Part shown: piece by piece, positions 1 through 5,712 of the stretch | How the letters are laid out: every line of letters begins with the position of its first letter | Position numbering within the stretch: the stretch's first letter is position 1 | From: Bacteroidetes bacterium ADurb.Bin302 | GTDB lineage: Bacteria > Bacteroidota > Bacteroidia > Bacteroidales > Paludibacteraceae | Assembly: GCA_002069025.1 (NCBI GenBank) | Contig: MWBK01000183.1 | Span: forward strand, 1 to 5,712 | Direction: 5' to 3' | DNA length: 5,712 nt | Notes under the pieces: generated by a model | Databases searched by the model: none | What the model saw: only the letters and a program-made list of their open reading frames with translations | What the model was told of the DNA's origin: nothing | Position numbers and translations under genes: made by a program

Positions 1-3000
1 AAAATCGAAAAGGCGATGAGTAAGAAAGTTAAAAAGCTTAAGAAGATTAAAAAAGATAAAGCTATAAATAATGATAAACTACACGTTTATCAGATTGACG
101 AAGCTGATGACATAAAGAATACTATCGAAAATTTTAAGAAAAATGAAGAAGTGGAATATGTGCAAGAAGACTACGTTCTAACAAGTTTTGACCTTCCTAC
201 AGACATAAAATTTAATGAGCAGTGGCACCTTAACAACAATGGGCAGTCTGTATTCGGTCAGACAGGCACAAGCGGTGTGGATGTGAATGTTTTAGATGCA
301 TGGTCAAAGTCCGAAGGTTCAGAGGAAGTGCTGGTTGGTGTAATCGATACGGGCATAGATGCTTTTCATGAAGATCTCAAAGAAAATATTTACATAAACA
401 AAAATGAAGTACCGGGTGACGGATTGGATAACGATGGGAATGGCTACGTTGACGATGTAACCGGATATGATTTCCACAATGATGACGGCACGGTATACGA
501 CGCAAATGAAGCATTACATGGAACACATGTTGCCGGGATTATTGGGGCGAGCAAAAACGGAGTGGGTGTATGCGGAGTTTCCCCAAAGGTAAAAATTCTT
601 CCTGTGAAGTTTATTGAAGGAAATATAGGTTATACCAGCGACGCAATTGAAGCGATAAACTACTGTAAAGCTATGAACGTTGATATTGTGAATGTGTCAT
701 GGGGATCAACGGTATATAACCAGGCACTCAAGGACGCTATGGAAGAGAGTGGCTTAATGTTCGTAGCGGCAGCGGGCAATCTGGGTGTGAGTACATCTTC
801 AGTGCCTGTATATCCCGCTGCATTTGATTTGCCCAATATAATATCTGTAGCTGCCACTGACAATAACGGGTACCTTGCATCGTTTTCGAGCTATGGTAGT
901 GATGTCGATGTAGCTGCACCAGGTTTTAACATTTTGAGTACACTTCCTGATAACCAATACGGTATGTTAAGCGGTACCTCCATGGCTTGTCCAAATGTAA
1001 CAGGAATATTGACCCTTCTAAAAAGCTATGAACCGGATATAACAGTTGAAGAGATGGTTGACAGGCTCAAGCGTAATGTTGTAAAGTCGTACAAGCTTGA
1101 GGGAAAAGTAGCAACAGGCGGTAGAGTTGATGCGAACGCAGTGCTTGAGGATGTAGTTCCGCAGGCCGAAGTTGGCAATTTTATTCCTGTTGCACCATAC
1201 ACAATAAACAACAATGAGAATAAGAATGCTGATGAAGCGATAAATGATTCACTAAATAACAAGGCAGGGGCAAGTGATAAAATAGTTAAGCCTGTTGTAG
1301 TTGAAAGCACAATGGAAGGCGAACAAAAAACGGATAATTTCAACAGAGAAGAATTGGGTATCGATGGAATGAGGGAGGATATTGAGCCTCAGAGCATGAG
1401 TGCTCTATCATATACATATGAGGTTGAGCCTAACAATACAACATCCACAGGTATGACAGTGCCGATAGGAGCAACCTTTGGTACTGCTGAAGCAGTTTCC
1501 GGTAATGACTGGTATATAGTTTATCTTGAGGCAAACAAGCAGTATTCCTTCCGATTGACAGGAATACAACAGGGTGATGACCTTGGACTGTTCCTTTTTA
1601 AACCTGATCTATCCGATGCAGATTATTCGGACAGATTCTATAATGCCGATGAAAATATAACTTACACAACACCTGTGGCAGGATATTATTATATAGATGT
1701 ATTTTGCTTAATCCGGGGAGCCGCATCAAGTCATAATTACCAGATGCTTATATACCCAAGTGATGCCGCAGCTGATTCCTTTGAGCCAAATGACAGTACA
1801 GGCACTGCCACGGTCATATCGGGCAATACCCCGGTCAGCGGAAATATAAATATAACAGCTGATGATGATTGGTATGTAATTGATACTAATGAAACTGGAA
1901 AACTTACGGTGTCTCTTGAAGGAATCCCTTCGGGCTGTGATTATGAAATTTCGGTGTATGACGAAACCCTTTCTTATGTTGGTGGTTCATATAATACAGG
2001 CAATACCAAGGAAAAGGCAAATATTTTGATGGACAGAACCGGAAAGTATTATATAAGGGTTTACTCCTATTCCGGTGCAAATTCATCGTCAAATTATAGT
2101 TTAAATGCTGTTGTGTCAACTCCCGACAGCTATGAATCAAATGATTATACCTATGAAGCTAAAAGTGTGGAAATTGGTACTTCTGCTTTAGCGACAATAG
2201 ATAATATAAGGGATCAGGACTTGTATAAGGTGGTTATTGATGAAAATGCCAGCTATACTTTTGAGCTTGAGAACATCCCTTTGGGCAGAGATTATGATAT
2301 GTATATATATAATGAGAGCGGCAACTACGTTGCAGGGTCAGCATGGGGTTCGAATTATGATGAACTCATTAATACAACGCTGGCAGCCGGAATTTACTAT
2401 GTGAAGATTTATCCCTATAACGGATATTCAGACGAACAAAGTTATAAATTTTCAGCCTATGAGGACAGTGCCGTTAATATATCAATCCCCTACATGAGGG
2501 CAAACGCAGGGGATGAGATTGTTGTACCTGTGTTTATTGAGAATGTGCCACAAGAGGGAGTATGCAGTTTTGACTTCAAGGTTGACTATGATTCAAGTGC
2601 ATTGAGTTATACCGGTTATGAAGCGGGAGCTTTGACCAATGCAAGTGATGTTATTATTGAGGCTAATGACACAGGGGATAGCATAAATGTTTTGTATCTT
2701 GATAATTCAACAACCTTTTCTATGCCTATTACTAGTGCAGGTGAGGTTATAAAGCTTAAGTTCACGGTTGATGCTGCTGTAAGCGATGGAGCTTACGAAT
2801 TGTCATACAAGGATGGTTGGAGCTTTGGAAAGCCTGTTGTTGGCGGCGTTGATGATATAGCAAATGTTGTATTCAAACCTTCTGTTGTAATGGTTGGCAG
2901 CTATGGCATCAGTAGCTTGCAGGCTACAGAACAGCCCATTAGGTTATTAGCGGATGAGGTGCCAGTGTCATCAACTGGTGATGTAAATGGTGATGGGAAT

Positions 3001-5712
3001 CGTAATAGTATTGATTTTGCTATAATGAGGGCAGCTTTGTTAGGTATTAATCAGATTTCTGAGGATTATATAGGTAATGCAGACGTGACTGGAGAGGGAG
3101 CGTTTAACGCTATAGATTTTGGATATATGAGACAATACCTGTTGGGGATGATAAAGGTGTTTCCCAAGGATGCAATGACCCCAACACCTACACCTACAGA
3201 GATTTTTACGCCAACGCCAACAGCTGACACAGAGAGTCCTACTACTCCGCTAAACTTAAATTGTGCTGACAGAACAGATACAACGATAACTCTCTCATGG
3301 TCAGCTTCTACCGATAATGTAGGTGTAAAAGGGTATAAAATTTATCGTGATGGTATAGAAGTTGGATATACAACTGAATTAAGTTATTGTGACATTGAAT
3401 TGATAGAGGGTACGACTTATCAGTATTATGTAAAAGCTTATGATGAACTGAATAATATATCTGATGCAAGTTCGACAATCAATATAATGACTTTATCGAA
3501 AGATATTTCGGCCGTTTCATTAGATACAAGAGATGGAGGAGATGGAAGAGATGAGACTTCAATAACCATTAGATGGAATCCGGTTGAAGGCGCGGTTAAG
3601 TATGAGATTTGCGCAGATGGTGCATATCAATACTTTAGAACCTCTGATACATTTAAGCACGAAAATCTTATTAAAAATACACGACATTCATACAAGGTTC
3701 GTGTGATATATTCCAACAATGTAACAAGCGCATGGAGTGAGACACTCAGGGTAAATACAGCACCGGATAAAATAATGGAAGTTGATGCAGAAATACCTGA
3801 TGACAAAACAACAGCAATAATAAAATGGAAGGCTGTTGAAGGCGCAAGTACATATAGGATATATAGGATATATAGGGACGGTGAAGTAGTCGAGGAAACA
3901 AATTTATCCTATCTTGATGATTATTCAACTATGATTATGAATTTGAAAACAAACGCTGATTACACGTATGAGGTCAGAGCGATTAATTCAAGCAATGTTG
4001 AGATGGGCGATAGTGGTAGAGTCTTGGTGAATACAGGTGCAGGGGTTATTAAAGACAATTCTGCTATGTACGAGAATCGAGTGTACGGAAGTCTAGACGT
4101 TAAATTAAGTTCAACAAATATTCTTGATGTAAATGGATACAAAATAAATGTTAATGAAAATGTAACTATGGGATCATCAAATTATGTTGGAAGTATTAGG
4201 TTAAGTGAAGGAAAAATAGAAGTTGAAGGGGATTTATACCAAAGTCAGGGAAGTTTGTATGTCGATAATGGAGAAGTACTGATACATGGTGATTATAGCC
4301 AAACTGATGGTGGAAGATTATTCATGGTATGTGATAAAGACTATGTTTGTGTTGAGGGTAATTATTCCATTTCAACATATGAAAATAACAACAATTTGAC
4401 AGCAGGCACATTGGAAATTAAAGGTGACTTAACTCAAAGTAGATATAAAAATTATATAGCAACGGGTACTCATAAAACAATCTTAAGTGGAATAGAGGAG
4501 CAAGTTGTTAGTTTTCAAAGTCCGGATTCTTCATACCTCAATATATTGGAAATAAGAGAAAATAATAGTGTTGTTAAATTTGAATCAGCTATAAAAGTAA
4601 ATACCTTATTATGTAAAAGAGTTATAGATTCAGATTTGGAAATTTACGATATTGTTAACCCACTTGAAGGTGATTTAACAGTATTGGGAGATCTCAAGTT
4701 GGGTGCAAATCTCAAGTGTTTTGATATAAATGGTCATAGCGTAACAGTTAAAGGCAATATGGAATTTAATGGCTGGGGCGTACTTGATATAGATAAAGGT
4801 AATTTGTTAGTTGAGGGAAATTTAACCCAAGGTTATGGGTATTTAAAGGTTAACAAGGGTCAGATGCTGATAAATGGTGACTATACATCACCAAATTCTG
4901 GTGGAATACTATATATGGAGAATGAAGAAGATTATGTTTTAGTGGGAGGAAATTATAATGTTCAATGCCATGTTAATGAAACAAAGACATATGTTAATAA
5001 TGTAGAGATTGTTGAGAGTAAAAATAGTTTGACAGCAGGTGTATTAGAGGTTAAAGGAAATTTTATACAACGTGATTACCTCTATGGCTATGATTCGCAA
5101 AGTGATTCTCCGTATCATAAAAGTAATAACTTTGTATCAACTGGTACACATAAGACAGTATTAAGTGGAGATAAAAAACAAATAATTGATTTCGAGGGTT
5201 CGGGCACGAGCAAGTTTAATATACTTATTGTTAATAAGCCTTTAGAATATGGCTATAAATTATTGAGTAATGATAAACCAACAACGGCAGAACCATGGAA
5301 CTACATCGAACAAATCACAAACACAAACCCCCTCCCAGGAACCACAATAACAAGACCAAGTCTTGAACCAGCAAGGCAGGGACTCGGATTGGCAGAAGTA
5401 AACGGAAGAATATATGCGTTTGGTGGAAAAACCAATGATGGCACATACCTCAATACAGTTACTGAATATGATTACATAGCAAACAAGTGGATAGAATATG
5501 CATCATCAACCCCCAACACAATCATGAAAACCGGCAAAAGCGACTTCGCAATTGCTGCGACAGATAATGAGGTATATATATTTGGTGGGTCTGACGGAGA
5601 AAACCACCTTAGCACTGTTGAACAGTACAATCAAGCAACTGGCCAATTTGTCAATAGAGACTTAATTCCTGACATGCCAACAGCGAGAAGTGGAGCAAAA
5701 GCAACTCTGATA
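1..5712 (+). CDS. Giant modular S8 (subtilisin-like) serine protease with cohesin, dockerin, FN3 and Kelch modules; partial at both ends
   Basis: Frame 1 is open for all 1904 codons with no internal stop, and recognisable domains follow one another in that frame, so this is one polypeptide rather than several genes. It should be a secreted endopeptidase that hydrolyses peptide bonds through an Asp-His-Ser triad (D116, H173, S327). Domain order: propeptide, S8 catalytic domain, three PPC domains, cohesin-like domain, dockerin, Pro/Thr linker, three FN3 domains, duplicated beta-repeat module, Kelch repeats. The ATG at base 16 is not the likely start: what follows is lysine-rich without a hydrophobic core, there is no well-spaced Shine-Dalgarno, and the propeptide would lack most of its N-terminal half. 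The signal peptide and true start must lie upstream. The C-terminus is also missing, and the Kelch repeats continue past the edge. The cohesin/dockerin pair suggests a cellulosome-forming member of the Clostridia. The protease assignment is firm; the physiological substrate cannot be told from sequence. Confidence 0.96.
79..186 (+). other. C-terminal part of the protease propeptide (I9 / fervidolysin-N-like)
   Basis: Residues 27-62 (starting LHVYQI and containing VEYVQEDYV) have the beta-alpha-beta pattern and the 'VEYVxxDY' ending typical of subtilisin propeptides. These act as intramolecular chaperones and inhibitors and are removed by autocleavage. The segment lies directly before the FNEQWHLNN stretch (residues 71-79), which commonly opens the mature S8 domain, so cleavage is expected between about residues 60 and 70. 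The preceding 20 residues are very lysine-rich. The N-terminal half of the propeptide and the signal peptide lie outside the window. The family is inferred from pattern; the exact cleavage site is not determined. Confidence 0.75.
211..1158 (+). other. Peptidase S8 (subtilase) catalytic domain
   Basis: Residues 71-386 carry all the subtilase hallmarks in order. The Asp motif VIDTGID has catalytic D116. The His motif HGTHVAG has catalytic H173. The substrate-cleft strand NVSWGS spans 231-236. The oxyanion-hole Asn N260 lies in AAAGN, and the Ser motif GTSMAC has catalytic S327. An insertion DNDGNGYVDD (143-152) between Asp and His is an acidic loop of the DxDxNG type, found in many bacterial subtilases and probably binding calcium. 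The domain ends at the GGRVDANAVL helix (373-382). Length of about 315 residues is normal for the family. After the Ser motif the usual PHVAG reads PNVTG, so the conserved His is Asn; this position is outside the triad. The enzyme is predicted active. Cysteines at 192, 222 and 330 are scattered, and no disulfide can be assigned. Confidence 0.97.
1159..1413 (+). other. Acidic, Asn/Glu/Lys-rich linker
   Basis: Residues 387-471 join the catalytic domain to the first PPC domain. The stretch is rich in N, E, D and K, has no clear hydrophobic periodicity, and matches no domain I recognise. It includes runs such as TINNNENKNADEA (401-413). It is probably a flexible, solvent-exposed tether, and a possible processing site separating the protease from the C-terminal modules, as happens in some PPC-bearing proteases. 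The linker role is inferred from composition only. Confidence 0.6.
1414..1758 (+). other. PPC domain 1 (bacterial pre-peptidase C-terminal domain)
   Basis: Residues 472-586 open with the typical EPNNT (476-480). They continue with the GNDWYIV strand (501-507), a FRLTGI strand, and close with GYYYIDVF (561-568) and YQMLIYPS. This order is the PPC signature, a beta-sandwich of about 110 residues found C-terminal to secreted peptidases. PPC domains are thought to help secretion or stability, or to bind substrate or matrix, and are often removed during maturation. It is the first of three consecutive copies that have diverged strongly in sequence. Confidence 0.85.
1774..2115 (+). other. PPC domain 2
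   Basis: Residues 592-705 repeat the PPC pattern: DSFEPND (592-598), the acidic DDDWYVI (621-627), LTVSLEGIPSGCDYEISVYD, then GKYYIRVYSY (681-690) and NYSLNAV. It is the best match to the family consensus among the three copies. The acidic cluster before the Trp is a plausible calcium site, as in characterised PPC and collagen-binding domains; the binding itself is inference. Confidence 0.88.
2125..2460 (+). other. PPC domain 3 (divergent)
   Basis: Residues 709-820 begin DSYESND (709-715) and show the internal strands YTFELENIPLGRDYDMYIYN and the closing GIYYVKIYPY (797-806), aligning with copies 1 and 2. The DWY strand of the other copies reads DLY here (740-742), and EPN has become ESN, so this is the most drifted copy. 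It abuts the cohesin-like domain with almost no linker. Confidence 0.8.
2473..2898 (+). other. Cohesin-like domain
   Basis: Residues 825-966 follow the cohesin layout. The first strand is VNISIPYMRANAGDEIVVPV (825-844), matching the 'xAxPGDxVxIPV' opening. It is followed by GVCSFDFKVDYDSSAL (553rd-codon numbering does not apply; window residues about 853-868), equivalent to the 'GIxxxDFxxxYDPxxL' strand of type I cohesins. Then come a 'VLYLDNS' strand, an 'IKLKFTV' strand, and a last strand ending VVMVG (962-966). Length of about 140 residues is normal. Cohesins bind dockerins with high, calcium-dependent affinity and normally sit on scaffoldins. Here the domain is part of a protease and is followed after about 25 residues by a dockerin. 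Cohesin-fold domains outside scaffoldins can have lost dockerin binding, so partner binding is unproven. Confidence 0.8.
2974..3162 (+). other. Type I dockerin domain, second calcium loop degenerate
   Basis: Residues 992-1054 form two F-hand repeats. The first loop DVNGDGNRNSID (994-1005) has all expected calcium ligands (D994, N996, D998, N1000, D1005), followed by the helix FAIMRAALLG. The second loop DVTGEGAFNAID (1028-1039) keeps D1028, G1033 and D1039 but has Thr and Glu at ligand positions 3 and 5, where Asn and Asp are usual. Its helix is FGYMRQYLLG. The putative specificity pairs (loop positions 10-11) are Ser-Ile and Ala-Ile. Dockerins plug enzymes into cohesins on scaffoldins or the cell surface, so this is the strongest clue to a cellulosome-forming host. 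Unusually, it sits in the middle of the chain rather than at the C-terminus. Confidence 0.93.
3175..3246 (+). other. Pro/Thr-rich linker
   Basis: Residues 1059-1082 contain two TPTPT tracts (1060-1066 and 1070-1074) separated by EIF, then a Ser/Pro/Thr tail. The DNA is correspondingly a simple alternation of cca/cct/acg/aca codons. Pro-Thr linkers are the standard extended, often O-glycosylated connectors between modules of clostridial cellulosomal proteins. This one marks the boundary between the protease-cohesin-dockerin half and the FN3-Kelch half. Confidence 0.9.
3247..3492 (+). other. Fibronectin type III domain 1
   Basis: Residues 1083-1164 follow the FN3 pattern. Strand B is TTITLSWSASTDNVGVKGY, with the conserved Trp W1100. 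Strand C is YKIYRDGIEV, then the tyrosine-corner strand TYQYYVKAYDE (1139-1149), ending in SDASSTINIMT. This 'SWSASTDNVGVKGYKIYRDG' form is the one common in bacterial extracellular carbohydrate enzymes. It is probably a spacer or weak binding module. Confidence 0.9.
3505..3759 (+). other. Fibronectin type III domain 2
   Basis: Residues 1169-1253 show the FN3 strands SITIRWNPVEGAVKYEI (Trp W1192), then SYKVRVIYSNN (about 1230-1240) and WSETLRVNT at the end. The A-B loop is enlarged by a charged insert RDGGDGRDE (1177-1185), encoded by an imperfect nine-base tandem repeat. The domain runs directly into the third FN3 domain. Confidence 0.85.
3529..3555 (+). repeat. Imperfect 9-bp tandem repeat, three units, in frame
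   Basis: Three nine-base units, agagatgga / ggagatgga / agagatgag, encode RDG-GDG-RDE in the A-B loop of the second FN3 domain. The first and second units differ at one base and the first and third at one base. The unit length preserves the reading frame, and the extra charged residues fall in a loop, where they would be tolerated. Origin by slipped-strand replication is inferred. Confidence 0.75.
3760..4035 (+). other. Fibronectin type III domain 3
   Basis: Residues 1254-1345 give the FN3 pattern: TTAIIKWKAVEGASTYRIYR (Trp W1276), DGEVVEE, then DYTYEVRAINSSN (1320-1332) and RVLVNT. In strand C the usual YRIYRDG is extended to YRIYRIYRDG (1285-1294) by a three-residue duplication. The domain is followed by about 13 residues and then the beta-repeat region. 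Confidence 0.87.
3852..3876 (+). repeat. Perfect 9-bp tandem repeat (about 2.8 copies), in frame
   Basis: The unit atataggat occurs at 3852-3860 and 3861-3869, followed by a partial third copy atatagg at 3870-3876. It encodes an iterated Tyr-Arg-Ile in strand C of the third FN3 domain, where FN3 relatives, including the first FN3 here (YKIYRDG), have a single copy. The perfect identity points to a recent slippage event. It adds exactly three residues and does not disturb the frame. Confidence 0.88.
4075..4566 (+). repeat. Beta-repeat module, copy A (TGTHKT module)
   Basis: Residues 1359-1522 consist of short beta strands alternating with Gly/Asn turns: INVNENVTM, IEVEGDLYQ, VLIHGDYSQ, VCVEGNYSI, LEIKGDLTQ. 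This 'xVxGDhxQ' rhythm of roughly 20 residues resembles stacked turns of a beta-solenoid. The copy ends in TGTHKTILSG (1488-1497), then QVVSFQSPDSSYLNILEI. The same order recurs in copy B, so this is a duplicated module. I do not recognise an experimentally characterised family. Similar stretches with GTHK...F..NILE wording occur in large clostridial surface proteins, to my recollection. A role as an adhesive or structural stalk is inferred. Confidence 0.7.
4648..5238 (+). repeat. Beta-repeat module, copy B (TGTHKT module, longer)
   Basis: Residues 1550-1746 align with copy A. LLVEGNLTQ matches IEVEGDLYQ, MLINGDYTS matches VLIHGDYSQ, DYVLVGGNYNV matches DYVCVEGNYSI, SLTAGVLEVKGNF matches NLTAGTLEIKGDL, and TGTHKTVLSG (1714-1723) matches TGTHKTILSG. 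DNA similarity is also visible around ttgacagcagg and taagtgga. Copy B is longer because of two inserts, one after the GGNY strand (about 1655-1674) and one between GNF and the TGTHKT motif (about 1690-1709). It begins with an extra turn, LTVLGDLKLGANLK, of a form common in beta-helical surface proteins. Confidence 0.7.
5353..5712 (+). other. Kelch-repeat beta-propeller, N-terminal blades (truncated by window end)
   Basis: Residues 1785-1904 hold two Kelch blades and the start of a third. Blade 1 has RIYAFGGKTNDGTYLNTV and EYDYIANKW, with the diagnostic double Gly at 1808-1809, a Tyr in EYD and Trp W1830. Blade 2 has VYIFGGSDGENHLSTV and EQYNQATGQF, with double Gly at 1862-1863. Blade 3 starts at MPTARSGAKATLI (1892-1904). 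Kelch propellers need five to seven blades, so most of the domain must lie downstream. Such propellers bind proteins or glycans; the ligand here is unknown. The codon use of this part (C-ending codons such as aac, atc, ctc) differs from the region just before it. Confidence 0.9.

Noticed and set aside
16..60. ATG at base 16 as the gene start
   Set aside because: No well-spaced ribosome binding site precedes it, the next residues are lysine-rich with no hydrophobic signal core, and the propeptide would be cut short. The open frame also continues upstream to the window edge.
660..919. Two overlapping reverse-strand open frames of 60-67 codons
   Set aside because: They lie opposite the conserved subtilase oxyanion-Asn region, match nothing recognisable, and are shadows of the coding strand.
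1026..1343. Reverse-strand open frame of 105 codons with a hydrophobic, Ser/Thr-rich translation resembling a membrane protein
   Set aside because: It is antisense to the end of the S8 domain and the acidic linker. Its hydrophobic look comes from the complement of Glu/Asp/Lys/Asn codons. No ribosome binding site or domain supports it.
1904..2140. Reverse-strand open frame of 78 codons
   Set aside because: It is antisense to PPC domain 2, whose strand pattern is clearly conserved on the + strand; the reverse translation has no recognisable domain.
3175..3246. Short repeated cca/aca/cct codons as a CRISPR-like or regulatory repeat
   Set aside because: The repeats are in frame, without spacers, and encode an ordinary Pro/Thr linker.
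3746..4142. Two reverse-strand open frames of 60 codons
   Set aside because: They are antisense to the third FN3 domain and the start of the beta-repeat region, with low-complexity Leu/Tyr-rich translations produced by the complement of the AT-rich + strand.
4075..5238. Reading the two beta-repeat copies as a mobile element or a DNA-level duplication with terminal repeats
   Set aside because: Similarity is mainly at protein level, nucleotide identity is patchy, there are no inverted repeats or transposase, and the frame runs straight through.

Overview
The whole window is the inside of one very long protein-coding gene on the + strand. Frame 1 stays open from base 1 to base 5712 (1904 codons) with no stop. 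It has no convincing start codon and no end, so the gene runs off both edges. No RNA gene, promoter, terminator, mobile element or CRISPR array is visible, and no stretch longer than 300 bases is non-coding.

The encoded protein is a modular extracellular subtilisin-family (S8) serine protease. Residue n is codon n of the window. Reading N to C: the end of a protease propeptide (about 27-62); an S8 catalytic domain with a complete triad D116, H173, S327 and oxyanion Asn N260 (about 71-386); an acidic linker (387-471); three PPC-type beta-sandwich domains (472-820); a cohesin-like domain (825-966); a type I dockerin (992-1054); a Pro/Thr linker (1059-1082); three fibronectin type III domains (1083-1345); a duplicated Gly/Asn-rich beta-repeat module sharing a TGTHKT motif (1359-1522 and 1550-1746); and the first blades of a Kelch propeller (from about 1785) cut off by the window end.

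A cohesin plus a dockerin, a Pro-Thr linker, AT-rich DNA and the standard code point to an anaerobic cellulosome-forming member of the Clostridia (Acetivibrio / Pseudobacteroides-like). That is inference from architecture, not a species identification. The likely picture is a secreted, calcium-dependent protease that self-matures by losing its propeptide. It would dock into, or help assemble, a multi-enzyme complex, while its FN3, beta-repeat and Kelch part acts as a stalk or a binding surface.

The points most worth following are: cohesin and dockerin in cis on a protease; an internal dockerin with a degenerate second calcium loop; the uncharacterised duplicated TGTHKT module; two in-frame nine-base tandem repeats in neighbouring FN3 domains; and an abrupt change in base composition at about 5281, just before the Kelch part, which suggests module shuffling.
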